Notes under the pieces: generated by a model
The model's input: the letters and a program-made list of their open reading frames with translations, nothing else
Databases searched by the model: none
Told to the model about the DNA's origin: nothing
Part shown: positions 22,328 through 30,929 of the stretch, one piece after another
Layout: each line of letters begins with the position of its first letter
Position numbering within the stretch: position 1 is the stretch's first letter
Position numbers and translations under genes: made by a program
Source: Burkholderiales bacterium
GTDB taxonomy: Bacteria > Pseudomonadota > Gammaproteobacteria > Burkholderiales > Burkholderiaceae_C
Reading direction: 5' to 3'
NCBI GenBank assembly: GCA_025350505.1
Contig: JANXXS010000197.1
Span: 1-34,362, forward strand
DNA: 34,362 nucleotides

Positions 22328-23335
22328 GTGAACATCATCATCCTCGACGACTATCAGGATGCGGTGCGCAAGCTCAAATGCGCATCAATCCTCGAGCGGC
22401 TCAACGCCAAGGTCTTCACCAACACGGTCAAGGGCATTGGCCAGCTCTCGGTGCGACTGCGCGATGCCGAGGTACTGGTGTTGATCCGCGAGCGCACGCA
22501 CTTTCCGAAGCAGCTGCTCGAGAAGCTCCCCAAGCTCAAGCTCATCTCGCAAACCGGCAAGGTCGGCGCGCACATCGACATCGAGACCTGCACCCGGCTC
22601 GGCATCGCCGTCGCCGAGGGTGCCGGATCGCCGGTCGCACCGGCCGAGCTGACCTGGGCGCTGATCATGGCGGCGATGCGGCGCCTGCCGCAGTACATCG
22701 GCAACCTCAAGCATGGCGCCTGGCAGCAATCGGGGCTGAAAGCGGCGTCGATGCCGCCCAACTTCGGCATCGGCATGGTGCTGAAGGGCAAGACGCTCGG
22801 CATCTGGGGCTTCGGCAAGATCGGCCATCTCGTCGCCGGCTACGGCAGTGCATTCGGCATGAAGATCTTGGTCTGGGGCAGCGAAGGGTCGCGCGAGCGC
22901 GCCGTTGCCGCCGGCTACGCCGCGGCGGACAGTTGCGAGCAGTTCTTCGAGACGGCCGACGTCCTTTCGCTGCACCTGCGACTGCACGATGCGACGCGCG
23001 GCATCGTCAAGCTCGACGCGCTGTCGCGCATGAAGCCGACGGCGCTGCTCGTCAACACCTCGCGCGCCGAGCTGGTCGAAGAAGGCGCGCTCGTCTCGGC
23101 GCTGAATCGCGGCCGCCCGGGCATGGCTGCGGTCGACGTGTTCGAGAGCGAGCCCATCCTGCAAGGCCACCTTCTGCTGCGCCTCGAGAACGCCATTTGC
23201 ACGCCGCATATCGGCTACGTCGAGCAGGACAGCTACGAGCTGTACTTCGAGGCGGCCTTCGCCAACGTCGTCAATTTCATCGGCGGCAATCCGACCCACA
23301 TCGTCAATCCCGAGTCGCTCAAGGTCCATCGGTGA
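22328..23335 (+). CDS. D-isomer-specific 2-hydroxyacid dehydrogenase family protein
   Basis: A 335-residue NAD(P)-dependent dehydrogenase of the phosphoglycerate/D-lactate dehydrogenase superfamily. The nucleotide-binding GIWGFGKIG (158-166) and the catalytic triad Arg246 (NTSRAELV), Glu275 (FESEP) and His294 (CTPHIGYV) are present. A GTG at 22328 is taken as start because it opens the family N-terminus VNIIILDDYQDAV; the upstream open frame overlaps the DUF1993 promoter region. The substrate is unknown. It precedes the MFS gene by 22 bases, so the two may be co-transcribed. Confidence 0.9.
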   Translation: MNIIILDDYQDAVRKLKCASILERLNAKVFTNTVKGIGQLSVRLRDAEVLVLIRERTHFPKQLLEKLPKLKLISQTGKVGAHIDIETCTRLGIAVAEGAGSPVAPAELTWALIMAAMRRLPQYIGNLKHGAWQQSGLKAASMPPNFGIGMVLKGKTLGIWGFGKIGHLVAGYGSAFGMKILVWGSEGSRERAVAAGYAAADSCEQFFETADVLSLHLRLHDATRGIVKLDALSRMKPTALLVNTSRAELVEEGALVSALNRGRPGMAAVDVFESEPILQGHLLLRLENAICTPHIGYVEQDSYELYFEAAFANVVNFIGGNPTHIVNPESLKVHR

Positions 23336-23357
23336 GCATGGCGATCGGAAGCGCTGC

Positions 23358-24560
23358 ATGACGGCGGCCGGCGGCGTGTCCGACGGCACGGCGACGGCAC
23401 CGGCGCCGCGCCAGGCCCAGGTCCGCTGGGCGCTGATGTTCGGCAACTTCGTGATCGGCTGCGGCATCATGGTCGTGCCCGGAACGCTGAACGACCTGGC
23501 CCGTTCGCTGCAGGTCTCGGTGGCGGTCGCCGGCCAGCTTTTCGCGGTCGGCGCGGCGACGGTCTGCTTCGGCGCCCCCTTGCTCGCCGGCTGGGTCGCC
23601 GCCTTCGACCGTCGCCGCTTGCTCGCCGTCGCGCTGCTCGGCTACGCGGCTGGCCACGCGCTCTGCGCGGCGATGCCGAGCTACGCCACGCTCTTGCCGA
23701 TCCGTGCCCTGACCATGCTCGGCGCCGCCGTCTTCACGCCGCAGGCGGCGGCCGCGGTCGGCTTCATGTCGCTGCCCGAGCATCGCGGCCGTGCCATCAC
23801 CTTCATCTTTCTCGGCTGGTCGATGGCCTCGGTGCTCGGCCTGCCGCTCTCGGCCTGGCTCGGCGACAACTTCGGCTGGCGCTTCGCCTTCGTCGCCGTG
23901 GCGGGTATCGCGCTGGCTGCGGCGATCTGGGTCTACGCCGTCATGCCGGACGGCGTTCGCCCAGCGGCGTTGTCTCTGGCGGCGTGGAAGCAGGCGTTCT
24001 CGAGCCCGCTGTTGATGGCCATCGTCGGCGTCACCTTCCTCGCCGGTGCCGGCCAGTTCACGCTCTTCTCCTATTTCACGCCCTACTTCCGCGACGTGCT
24101 GCATGCGTCGACCGTCGAGTCCAGCCTGCTGCTCGTCTGGTTCGGCGCGTTCGGCCTGATCGGCAATGTGGTGCTGACGCGCGTCATCGATCGCGTCGGT
24201 TCGCATGTCGCCGGCACGGCGATGGTCTGCTTCATGGCCATCACCTTCATCGCCTGGCCTTTCGTCGGCGGCGTGCTGGCGACCAGCCTGGCCCTGGTGC
24301 CCTGGGCATTCGGTTGCTTCTCCGGCCAGTCGGCGCAGCAGGCGCGGCTCAGCACCGTGGCGCCGGCGCTCGCACCGGCGCTGATGGCGCTGAACACCTC
24401 GGCGATCTACCTCGGCCAGGCGGCCGGCGGTTCGAGCGGCGGCTGGCTCATCGCGCACGTCGGCTACGGCGCGCTCAGCGGCGCCGGACTCGCCTGGCTC
24501 ATCGTCGCCATCGCCGTCAGCGTCTGGGCGACGCTCGCCGCGATGCGCCAGGGCCGATGA
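23358..24560 (+). CDS. MFS transporter, DHA1-like
   Basis: A 400-residue major facilitator with about 12 membrane segments and the conserved loop between helices 2 and 3 (GWVAAFDRRRLL, residues about 76-87). The pattern MFGNFVIGCGIMVVPGTLNDLARSL at the first helix and VGFMSLPEHRGRA in the middle match drug:H+ antiporter 1 / sugar efflux-type carriers such as arabinose exporters. The stop overlaps the next ATG by four bases (ATGA), coupling it to the chromate transporter pair. The substrate cannot be derived from sequence. Confidence 0.88.
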   Translation: MTAAGGVSDGTATAPAPRQAQVRWALMFGNFVIGCGIMVVPGTLNDLARSLQVSVAVAGQLFAVGAATVCFGAPLLAGWVAAFDRRRLLAVALLGYAAGHALCAAMPSYATLLPIRALTMLGAAVFTPQAAAAVGFMSLPEHRGRAITFIFLGWSMASVLGLPLSAWLGDNFGWRFAFVAVAGIALAAAIWVYAVMPDGVRPAALSLAAWKQAFSSPLLMAIVGVTFLAGAGQFTLFSYFTPYFRDVLHASTVESSLLLVWFGAFGLIGNVVLTRVIDRVGSHVAGTAMVCFMAITFIAWPFVGGVLATSLALVPWAFGCFSGQSAQQARLSTVAPALAPALMALNTSAIYLGQAAGGSSGGWLIAHVGYGALSGAGLAWLIVAIAVSVWATLAAMRQGR

Positions 24561-25147
24561 CGCCCGAGCAGGCTGCGACCCCGGGCGACGACTTGCCTCT
24601 CGCCCAACCGCGCTCGGCGGGCGAGCTCTTCGTCACCTTCAATCGCCTCGCCCTGCAAGGCTTCGGTGGCGTGCTCGCCATCGCCCAGCGCGAGCTGGTC
24701 GAGCGACAACGCTGGCTGAGCCGCGAGCAGTTCGTCGAGATGCTCGCCCTCAGCCAGGTGCTGCCCGGTCCGAACGTGGTCAACCTGGCGCTCATGTTCG
24801 GCGATCGCTTCTTCGGCCTGCGCGGCGCGCTCGCCGCGCTCGCCGGCATGCTCGTCGTGCCACTGGTCATCGTCGTGGCGCTGGCCGCCGCATACGCCGA
24901 GTTCTCGCGCTTCGCCATGGTCTCGGGCGCACTGCGCGGCATGGGCGCGGTGGCCGCCGGCCTGATCATCGCCACCGCCTTCAAGCTGATCGGCACGCTG
25001 CGCAACAACCGCCTCGGCCTGCCGACGGCCTCCGCGTTCTCGGTGCTGACCTTCGTCATGATCGCCTTGCTGCACTGGCCGCTGGTCTGGGTCATCGTCG
25101 GCCTCGGCGCAGTCGCCATTGCCATCGCCTGGCGACGCTGGCGATGA
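24557..25147 (+). CDS. Chromate transporter, short subunit 1 (CHR family)
   Basis: A 196-residue single CHR-domain membrane protein. Short CHR proteins occur as adjacent pairs that act together to extrude chromate. The domain signature is visible: GFGGVLAIAQRELVERQRWLS and ALSQVLPGPNVVNLALMFG, including the PGP motif, followed by about five further hydrophobic segments. Its ATG overlaps the MFS stop and its stop overlaps the start of the second subunit (ATGA), so the three genes form a coupled cassette. A non-chromate anion substrate is possible, as for many untested CHR members. Confidence 0.92.
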   Translation: MTPEQAATPGDDLPLAQPRSAGELFVTFNRLALQGFGGVLAIAQRELVERQRWLSREQFVEMLALSQVLPGPNVVNLALMFGDRFFGLRGALAALAGMLVVPLVIVVALAAAYAEFSRFAMVSGALRGMGAVAAGLIIATAFKLIGTLRNNRLGLPTASAFSVLTFVMIALLHWPLVWVIVGLGAVAIAIAWRRWR

Positions 25148-25710
25148 GCGCGTTCTTCCACTCGCCGCTGGCAGGCGCCGAGCTGCTCGGCCTGTTCGGC
25201 CACTTCCTCGTTCTGAGCCTGCTCGCCGTCGGCGGCGCCATCACGACCGCGCCCGACATGCACCGCTACATCGTCGCCGAGCACCACTGGATCACCGACG
25301 CGCAGTTCAGCGCATCGATCGCCATCGCCCAGGCCGCGCCGGGACCGAACGTGCTGTTCGTCGCCGTCATCGGCTGGAATGTCGCCGGGCCGATCGGCGC
25401 CGCCGTGACGATGTGCGGCACGCTCCTGCCCTCGACCGCGCTCACGCTCTACGCGACGCGGTGGGGCGCGCAGCGGCGCGAGACGCGCGGACTGCGCGCC
25501 TTCACGACCGGCCTCACGCCGCTGACGATCGGCCTGCTCGTCGCCACCGGCTGGCTGCTTGCCGCGCCCTACGTCGTCGGCAACGGCCTCCACGCGGTCG
25601 GTGCGCTGGCCCTGATCGGCATCAGCATCGGCGTCATGACGCGAACCCGGATCAGCCCGATGTGGCTGGTCGGGCTCGGCGCCGTGGTCGGCGCGCTCGG
25701 CGGGGTCTGA
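25144..25710 (+). CDS. Chromate transporter, short subunit 2 (CHR family)
   Basis: The 188-residue partner of the preceding CHR subunit. It has a divergent N-terminal block LLAVGGAITTAPDMHRYIV and then AIAQAAPGPNVLFVAVIGWNVAG with the PGP motif, and hydrophobic helices to the C-terminus. In known pairs the two proteins have opposite membrane orientation. ATGA overlap with subunit 1 indicates coupled translation. No chromate-responsive ChrB-like regulator lies nearby. Confidence 0.92.
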   Translation: MSAFFHSPLAGAELLGLFGHFLVLSLLAVGGAITTAPDMHRYIVAEHHWITDAQFSASIAIAQAAPGPNVLFVAVIGWNVAGPIGAAVTMCGTLLPSTALTLYATRWGAQRRETRGLRAFTTGLTPLTIGLLVATGWLLAAPYVVGNGLHAVGALALIGISIGVMTRTRISPMWLVGLGAVVGALGGV

Positions 25711-25749
25711 GTCGATGCCGATAATCGCCGCGTTGCCACGGAGAGCGCC

Positions 25750-26787
25750 ATGACCCTTGCCCTTCTCGCGCGCCTCGGCGCGACCGCCGCGCTCCCGCTC
25801 GCCCTTGGCGGCGCGGCGCTTGCACAAGGCCAGCAGGTCACCGCGATGTGCTCGACCGACCAGAGCTGGTGCGAGCTGGCGGCCAAGGAGTACCAAGCGC
25901 AGACCGGCGTCAAGGTGCTGCAGGTGAGAAAGGCCACCGGGGAGGCTCTGGCGCAGATCCGCGCCGAGGCGGCGAACCCGAAGACCGACCTCTGGTGGGG
26001 CGGCACCGGCGACCCGTACTTGCAGGCGGCAGAGCTCGGCCTGCTCGAGCCCTACCGGCCGGCCTACCTGAACGACCTGCAGTCCTGGTCGGTGCGCCAG
26101 TACGCGATGAGCGGCAACCTGGTCGGCGGCTTCTACACCAGCGCGATCGGCTTCGGCTGGAACGAGGACGTTCTGAAGAAGAAGAACCTGCCGGCGCCCA
26201 AGTGCTGGTCGGACCTGCTCGACCCGCGCTACAAGGGCGAGATCGAAACCTCGCACCCCGGTTCGAGCGGCACCGGCTACACCATCCTCGCCGGCTTGGT
26301 GCAGCTGATGGGGGAGGATGCCGCCTTCGACTACCTGAAGAAGCTGCACCGCAACGTCACCCAGTACACGCGCAGCGGCACGGCGCAGGCGAAGAGCGTC
26401 GCCAAGGGCGAGGTCGGCATCGGCGTGAGCTTCATCTTCGGTTTCGACAACGAGCGCCAGCAGGGCTTCACCATGGTGAAGAGCGCGGCGCCCTGCGAAG
26501 GCACGAGCTACGAGATCGGCGGCATCGCCCTGGTCAAGGGGTCGCGCAACCACGACGCGGCGAAGAAGTACTACGACTGGCTGATGAGCCCCGCCGGGCA
26601 GAGCCTCGGCGCCAAGGCCAACTCGCTGCAATACCCGGCGAACAAGACCTTCAAGGTCGACCCGAAGATCCCGACCCTCGACACGGTGCGTCTCATCAAG
26701 TACGACTTCGAGAAGTTCGGCAAGGCGGCTGAACGCAAGCGCCTGATCGAGCGCTGGGAAAGGGAAGTGAACTCGCTGCCGCGCTGA
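25750..26787 (+). CDS. ABC transporter substrate-binding protein, ferric iron type
   Basis: A 345-residue periplasmic binding protein of the AfuA/FbpA-like group. A signal peptide ends at Ala-Leu-Ala (23-25), leaving a mature form starting QGQQV. The body contains QVRKATGEALAQIRAEAANPKTDLWWGGTGDP and a tail with VAKGEVGIGVSFIFGFDNE, typical for this group. Cysteines near residues 34 and 41 (CSTDQSWC) could form a disulfide. No permease or ATPase gene is adjacent; the next gene is upp on the other strand, 13 bases away, so it is an orphan binding protein. A GATAAT at 25720-25725 may be its -10 box. Iron, other metals or organophosphate ligands are all possible. Confidence 0.88.
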   Translation: MTLALLARLGATAALPLALGGAALAQGQQVTAMCSTDQSWCELAAKEYQAQTGVKVLQVRKATGEALAQIRAEAANPKTDLWWGGTGDPYLQAAELGLLEPYRPAYLNDLQSWSVRQYAMSGNLVGGFYTSAIGFGWNEDVLKKKNLPAPKCWSDLLDPRYKGEIETSHPGSSGTGYTILAGLVQLMGEDAAFDYLKKLHRNVTQYTRSGTAQAKSVAKGEVGIGVSFIFGFDNERQQGFTMVKSAAPCEGTSYEIGGIALVKGSRNHDAAKKYYDWLMSPAGQSLGAKANSLQYPANKTFKVDPKIPTLDTVRLIKYDFEKFGKAAERKRLIERWEREVNSLPR

Positions 26788-26800
26788 GCGCAGGCGTTGC

Positions 26801-27427
26801 TCAGCGGGTGCCGAAGATGCGGTCGCCGGCGTCGCCGAGGCCAGGCAGGATGTAGCCGTTCTCGTTGAGATGGTCGTCGATCGCCGCCGTCCAGGCACGC
26901 ACGTCGGGATGTGCCGCCGCAAGCGCAGCGATGCCTTCGGGCGCGGCCACGAGCACGAGCGCGCGGATGTCGGTGGCGCCGCGCGACTTGAGCAGCGAGA
27001 CCGCCGAGATCATCGAGCCGCCGGTCGCCAGCATCGGGTCGAGGATGATCGCGGTGCGCGCGTCGAGCCCGGCAGCAAGGCGATCGACGTAAGGCTCGGG
27101 CAGCAAGGTCGCATGGTTCCGGGCAATGCCGACGACGCTGACCTTGGCGTTCGGGATCGCGTCGAGCACGCCGTCGAGCATGCCGAGGCCAGCGCGCAGG
27201 ATCGGCACCAGGGTCACCTTCTTGCCCATGATGCGCTCGACCTCGACCGGCCCGGCCCAGCCTTCGACCGTCGTCGCCTCGAGCGGAAAATCGGCGGTCG
27301 CTTCGTAGGCGAGCAGGCGGCCGAGCTCGGCCGTGATCTCGCGAAAGCTCTTCGTCGAGAGGCTCGCCGCGCGCAGCAAGCCGATCTTGTGGCGCACCAG
27401 CGGATGCCGGACTTCGGTCATGGCCAT
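26801..27427 (-). CDS. upp: Uracil phosphoribosyltransferase
   Basis: Upp salvages uracil with PRPP to make UMP. The 208-residue sequence has the PRPP-binding loop [11 protein letters not shown], the [15 protein letters not shown] segment and the C-terminal uracil-binding [20 protein letters not shown], all standard. GGAGGA lies 8 bases before the ATG at 27427, which overlaps the last base of the rlmB stop (TGATG); a TTG one codon upstream is not needed. It is the last gene of the minus-strand run starting at the polyketide synthase. Confidence 0.97.
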   Translation of the reverse strand: MAMTEVRHPLVRHKIGLLRAASLSTKSFREITAELGRLLAYEATADFPLEATTVEGWAGPVEVERIMGKKVTLVPILRAGLGMLDGVLDAIPNAKVSVVGIARNHATLLPEPYVDRLAAGLDARTAIILDPMLATGGSMISAVSLLKSRGATDIRALVLVAAPEGIAALAAAHPDVRAWTAAIDDHLNENGYILPGLGDAGDRIFGTR

Positions 27428-28170
27428 CAACGTGCTCCTCCGCTGCGCTGGCGCGCCGCTTCATACAGACAGACGCCGCTCGCCACTGAGACGTTCAGGC
27501 TCTCGACGGCGCCGCGCATCGGCAGATGGACCAGCTCGTCGCAGGTCTTCGCCGTGAGCTGGCGCAGCCCCGAGCCCTCGGCGCCGAAGACGAGCGCGAG
27601 CGGGCCGCTCAGGTCGAGCTCGTAGATCGAGCGCGGCGCGTCTTCGGCGGTGCCGACGACGCGGATGTCGCGCTCCTTCAGCTCGTTCAACGTGCGCGCC
27701 AGGTTCGTGACCATGAAGTACGGCATCGTCTCAGCCGCGCCGCTCGCCACCTTGGCGACCGTCGCGTTGATGCCGACCGCATGATCCTTCGGCGCGACCA
27801 CGGCGTGCGCGCCGGCGCCGTCGGCGACGCGCAGGCAGGCGCCGAGGTTGTGCGGATCGGTCACGCCGTCGAGCACGAGCACGAGCGGCGCGCCTTCGAC
27901 GGCATCGAGGGTGTCGTCGAGCGAATGACTGACGGCGAGCGGCTCGACGCGCGCGACGACACCCTGGTGACGCGAGGTGCCGCTCATCTTCTGCAGCCGT
28001 GCGTCGTCGCTCTCGACGATGCGCGCGCCAGCCGCCGTGGCGCGCTCGACGAACTGGCGCATGCGGTGATCGCGCCGCGACGCATCGACGTGGACTTCGA
28101 GCACCGAGCGCGGCGCCATCTTGAGGCGGATCGTCGCCGCGTGGAAGCCGAACAGGATCTGCGTCGCCAT
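27427..28170 (-). CDS. rlmB: 23S rRNA (guanosine-2'-O-)-methyltransferase RlmB
   Basis: RlmB methylates the 2'-O of G2251 in 23S rRNA. The 247-residue protein has an N-terminal L30e-like RNA-binding domain (to about residue 85) and a C-terminal SPOUT domain. The three SPOUT motifs are present: [29 protein letters not shown] and [23 protein letters not shown], which form the trefoil knot and SAM site. Its stop codon shares a base with the upp ATG. It starts 37 bases after the DUF1624 gene. Confidence 0.96.
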   Translation of the reverse strand: MATQILFGFHAATIRLKMAPRSVLEVHVDASRRDHRMRQFVERATAAGARIVESDDARLQKMSGTSRHQGVVARVEPLAVSHSLDDTLDAVEGAPLVLVLDGVTDPHNLGACLRVADGAGAHAVVAPKDHAVGINATVAKVASGAAETMPYFMVTNLARTLNELKERDIRVVGTAEDAPRSIYELDLSGPLALVFGAEGSGLRQLTAKTCDELVHLPMRGAVESLNVSVASGVCLYEAARQRSGGAR

Positions 28171-28207
28171 GGGGCGATGGTAGCGGCCGCGCCGCGGCGC
28201 GAAGGTG

Positions 28208-28918
28208 TCAATGGCGCAGCCAGACGACGAGCATGAGCAGGCCGATCAGCACCGGCTGGTGCACCATGTAGAAAGAGAGGCTCCAGCGACCGAGCAGCGC
28301 GAGCGGTCGCGCCGCGCCCGGCAGCGCGCCGGCGAGCCATTGCGGGCGTCGCGCCAGCAGCCACTGCCCGGCCGCCGCGCCCCACCACATCACGCCCAGC
28401 CAGGGCAGCACCGGCACGTAGTCCTCGGTCACCGGCAGATGCGTCACCAAGCCGATCCAGTCGGTGGCGCGCGAGTCGAAGAACGGGTCCTGCACGAGCC
28501 GCGGCAAGGCGATGGCGATCAGGCCGAGCGGCCAGCGCCAGGCGCCCCACGACGCGGTCAGGCGCACGACGATCAGCATGACGGCGATGCCATGCAGCAC
28601 GCCGAAGCTGATGTAGCTGCGCGGGAACATCCACCACGATCCGGCGCTGACCAGCAGCGCGCAACCGGCCACCTGCGCCCAGCGCTTCCAGAATCGCAGC
28701 ACGGACTGCCCTTGCGCGCTCGCGACCGCCTGGCCGGCACCGGCGCAGAGCAGGAACAGCGTGACGATGCAGGCGCGCTGCAGCGTCCAGACCGGGTCGC
28801 GATAGAAGTCCTGGTGGATGAAGCGGAAGTAGTTGAGGTCGTAAGAGAAATGGAATGCCGCCATCCAGACGATGGCGACACCGCGCAGGGCATCGAGGCG
28901 ATCGAAGCGCGTGCTCAT
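28208..28918 (-). CDS. DUF1624 / heparan-alpha-glucosaminide N-acetyltransferase-like membrane protein
   Basis: A 236-residue integral membrane protein with about seven hydrophobic helices. The N-terminus RFDRLDALRGVAIVWMAAFHFSYDL is the signature of DUF1624, related to the eukaryotic lysosomal HGSNAT acyltransferase, and contains a conserved His near the first helix. The C-terminus LGRWSLSFYMVHQPVLIG is also typical. This family is thought to move acyl groups across membranes, but bacterial members are mostly untested. Its ATG is one base after the stop of the flavoprotein gene (TGAGATG), so it is translationally coupled to the polyketide operon. The ATG at 28918 is preferred over 28933, which lies inside the flavoprotein gene. 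Confidence 0.88.
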   Translation of the reverse strand: MSTRFDRLDALRGVAIVWMAAFHFSYDLNYFRFIHQDFYRDPVWTLQRACIVTLFLLCAGAGQAVASAQGQSVLRFWKRWAQVAGCALLVSAGSWWMFPRSYISFGVLHGIAVMLIVVRLTASWGAWRWPLGLIAIALPRLVQDPFFDSRATDWIGLVTHLPVTEDYVPVLPWLGVMWWGAAAGQWLLARRPQWLAGALPGAARPLALLGRWSLSFYMVHQPVLIGLLMLVVWLRH

Positions 28919-28919
28919 C

Positions 28920-30161
28920 TCAGGCCGCGGCACGCGTCCAGCGGAATGCTTCCTCTGCGCAGTGCGTCTTGCCGCTCCAGCGCGCGCCGCGCGTCAGCAG
29001 TCCCGGCCACGCCTCGACGACCGGCCAGGCCGCCCTGGCCGCCCACGGCCGCATTGCAATGTGCGCAAAGGCAGCGGCGACGTGCAAACGGCGTGCGAAG
29101 CGCTGCCGCCAGCGCGCCTCGTACGTCTTCAGCAGCCCGGCTTGCGCTGCGGCTGCCGACACCGGATCGAGCAGCGCCTGGCGCTCCGGCACGATCAGCG
29201 ACGCCAGCACGAAGGCCGATTGCAGGGCCATGCTGATGCCCTCGCCGACGATCGGATGCGCTTCGCCGGCAGCGTTGCCGACGCGAAAGACGCCGTCGTC
29301 GGCGCCGAGGCGAACGCCCGGCCGGATCGGTCCGGTGGCGAGCCAGGCGCCCTCGCGCGAAGCCGATTGCAGGGCCGCGGCGACGCCGGCGCACTCGCGG
29401 CGCAGGATCGCCTCGACGACGCTGCCGGCGCGCTCGCCGGGCACCGCCTCGCGATCGCGCTCGAGGCGGTCTTCGCGAATGCAGCAGGCGAGCGTCGCCA
29501 CGCCGTCGTCGGCGACCACCATGCCGCCGTAGCCGCCGTCGAACGAGAGCACCGGCAGCAGGTCGGTGGCGATCGCGGCGGCGCGAAAGTTGGCCTTGAA
29601 GGCGAACAGGTCGCTCGGCCGGCGCGCCCGGCGCAGCACGGCGCGCTCCGAAGGCAGCGGCTCCCACGAGCCGTGCGCGGCGACGACCAGCGACGCGTCG
29701 ACGTGCAGTGCGTCGGCGGCGCCGACCGGCTGCACGCGCAGGCGAAAGCCTCCGGCCCGGCCCTCGATCGCTTGCAGCAACCACGGCTGAAGCAGCGTCG
29801 CGCCCTCGGACCCGGCCTGCTTCGCCAGCAAGGTGTCGAGGTGCTCGCGACCGAGCGCCCGACCGTAGCGATGCGCCGTGTCGGCGGCCGCGGGCAGCGC
29901 CGCGACGATCGTCTCGCCGCCACGCATGAGCGCGACACGGCGCAGCTCGGAGCCCGCCAGCCGCGCGAATTCGGCGCCGATGCCGAGCGCATCGAGCAAC
30001 GGCAGGTTGCTGGCGGCGACGCATTCGCCGCACACCTTGCGGCGCGGGTAGCGCTGCCGCTCGACCAGGGCCACCGACCAGCCGGCACGGGCGAGCAGGA
30101 TCGCCGTGGCAGCACCGGCCGGCCCGGCGCCGACGACAACGGCGTCGAAGCTCGTCTTCAC
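28920..30161 (-). CDS. FAD-dependent oxidoreductase of the type III polyketide operon
   Basis: A 413-residue flavoprotein resembling geranylgeranyl reductases and aromatic hydroxylases. The FAD-binding GAGPAG (11-16) follows strand DAVVV, the loop KVCGECVAASNLPLL begins at 42, and a second FAD motif lies in FRVGNAAGEAHPIVGEGISMA. By analogy with SrsC in the Streptomyces phenolic-lipid locus, it may hydroxylate or oxidise the resorcinol ring to a quinone. The GTG at 30161 overlaps the methyltransferase stop by four bases (GTGA). No membrane segment is apparent. Confidence 0.85.
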   Translation of the reverse strand: MKTSFDAVVVGAGPAGAATAILLARAGWSVALVERQRYPRRKVCGECVAASNLPLLDALGIGAEFARLAGSELRRVALMRGGETIVAALPAAADTAHRYGRALGREHLDTLLAKQAGSEGATLLQPWLLQAIEGRAGGFRLRVQPVGAADALHVDASLVVAAHGSWEPLPSERAVLRRARRPSDLFAFKANFRAAAIATDLLPVLSFDGGYGGMVVADDGVATLACCIREDRLERDREAVPGERAGSVVEAILRRECAGVAAALQSASREGAWLATGPIRPGVRLGADDGVFRVGNAAGEAHPIVGEGISMALQSAFVLASLIVPERQALLDPVSAAAAQAGLLKTYEARWRQRFARRLHVAAAFAHIAMRPWAARAAWPVVEAWPGLLTRGARWSGKTHCAEEAFRWTRAAA

Positions 30162-30928
30162 GACGCCGCGCCCACCCGCGACACGCAAAGGCAATGCGTG
30201 AACAGGCCGTCGTCGTACTCGTCGACACGCCAGCCGCCGGCGGCGCCGGGCCACGCATCGCTCAATTCGCGGCCGACGAAGCCGGCGCGCACACTGAGCA
30301 CGCCGTCGCGCCGCGTCACGGCATTGGCGCCGAGAAAGAAGATGAGGTGGCTGGCCGCGAACGCGAAGCGGCTGCGTCGCGGCTCGCAGGCGACGAGCGC
30401 ATCGGCGCGTGCCACGCAGCCGCCCAGGACGCGCCGCAAGGACTCGCCCTGGAAGTGATGGAGAAAGAGGTTGGCGACGACGACGTCCCAGCGTTCGGCG
30501 GCATCTTCCGCCGCGGCCCAGTCGAGCACGTCGGCGACGACTGGCCGCGCCTGCCAGCCGGCTGCGGCATAGGCGGCGACCGTGGCCGCGTCGACGATCG
30601 GCTGGCGGTCGAGCAGGTCGAGCTTCACCGAGGGCCAGCGGTCGCCGCGGTGCTGCGCGACGCCGAGCATGAGCCGGCCGTCGCCGCAGCCGATCTCGAG
30701 CACGCGCAGCGGCCGGTCTGCGCCATGGCCGAGGACGCGCGCCAGGGCCCGCTCGAGGATGCCGCGTGCCCCCATGAATGCGTTGACGCGCCGGAGGTCG
30801 CGCCGCGAGCGTTGTGCGGCCGGGTCGTCGGCAGCGAGGTGGTCGAGCGTCTCCGGCTCGAGAACGCGCTGCAAACCCCCTCTCCCGCTCGCGGGAGAGG
30901 GCCGGGGCGAGGGCGTGCGCGCGCCCAT
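30158..30928 (-). CDS. SAM-dependent methyltransferase of the type III polyketide operon
   Basis: A class I methyltransferase with SAM motif VLEIGCGDGRL (77-87) and ANLFLHHF (152-159), followed by SHLIFFLGANAVTRRDGVLSVRAGF-like sequence. It would O-methylate the polyketide ring, as SrsB does in phenolic-lipid loci. From the ATG one base after the synthase stop it is 256 residues long, but codons 5-19 are encoded by a palindromic repeat and read TPSPRPSPASGRGGL. The native protein may therefore start later, for example at GTG 30865 (VLEPETLDHLAADDP). GAAGG about 9 bases before the 30928 ATG supports the longer form. The stop overlaps the flavoprotein start. Confidence 0.85.
   Translation of the reverse strand: MGARTPSPRPSPASGRGGLQRVLEPETLDHLAADDPAAQRSRRDLRRVNAFMGARGILERALARVLGHGADRPLRVLEIGCGDGRLMLGVAQHRGDRWPSVKLDLLDRQPIVDAATVAAYAAAGWQARPVVADVLDWAAAEDAAERWDVVVANLFLHHFQGESLRRVLGGCVARADALVACEPRRSRFAFAASHLIFFLGANAVTRRDGVLSVRAGFVGRELSDAWPGAAGGWRVDEYDDGLFTHCLCVSRVGAAS
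30876..30914. repeat. REP-like palindrome inside the 5' end of the methyltransferase gene
   Basis: CCCTCTCCCGC at 30878-30888 and GCGGGAGAGGG at 30891-30901 form a perfect 11-bp stem with a 2-base loop, followed by CCGGGGCGAGGG. This is the widespread intergenic palindrome seen in many proteobacteria. Here it is in frame within the methyltransferase reading frame and supplies a Pro/Ser/Arg-rich peptide. Confidence 0.85.
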
Positions 30929-30929
30929 C

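Noticed and set aside
23984-24556. N-terminal extension of the first chromate transporter subunit.
   Set aside because: It overlaps the MFS gene in another frame and is not hydrophobic; the CHR domain begins right after 24557.
28872-30458. A 528-codon open frame on the + strand opposite the flavoprotein.
   Set aside because: The flavoprotein frame carries the GAGPAG FAD motif and precise junctions with both neighbours; the opposite frame has no recognisable motif.
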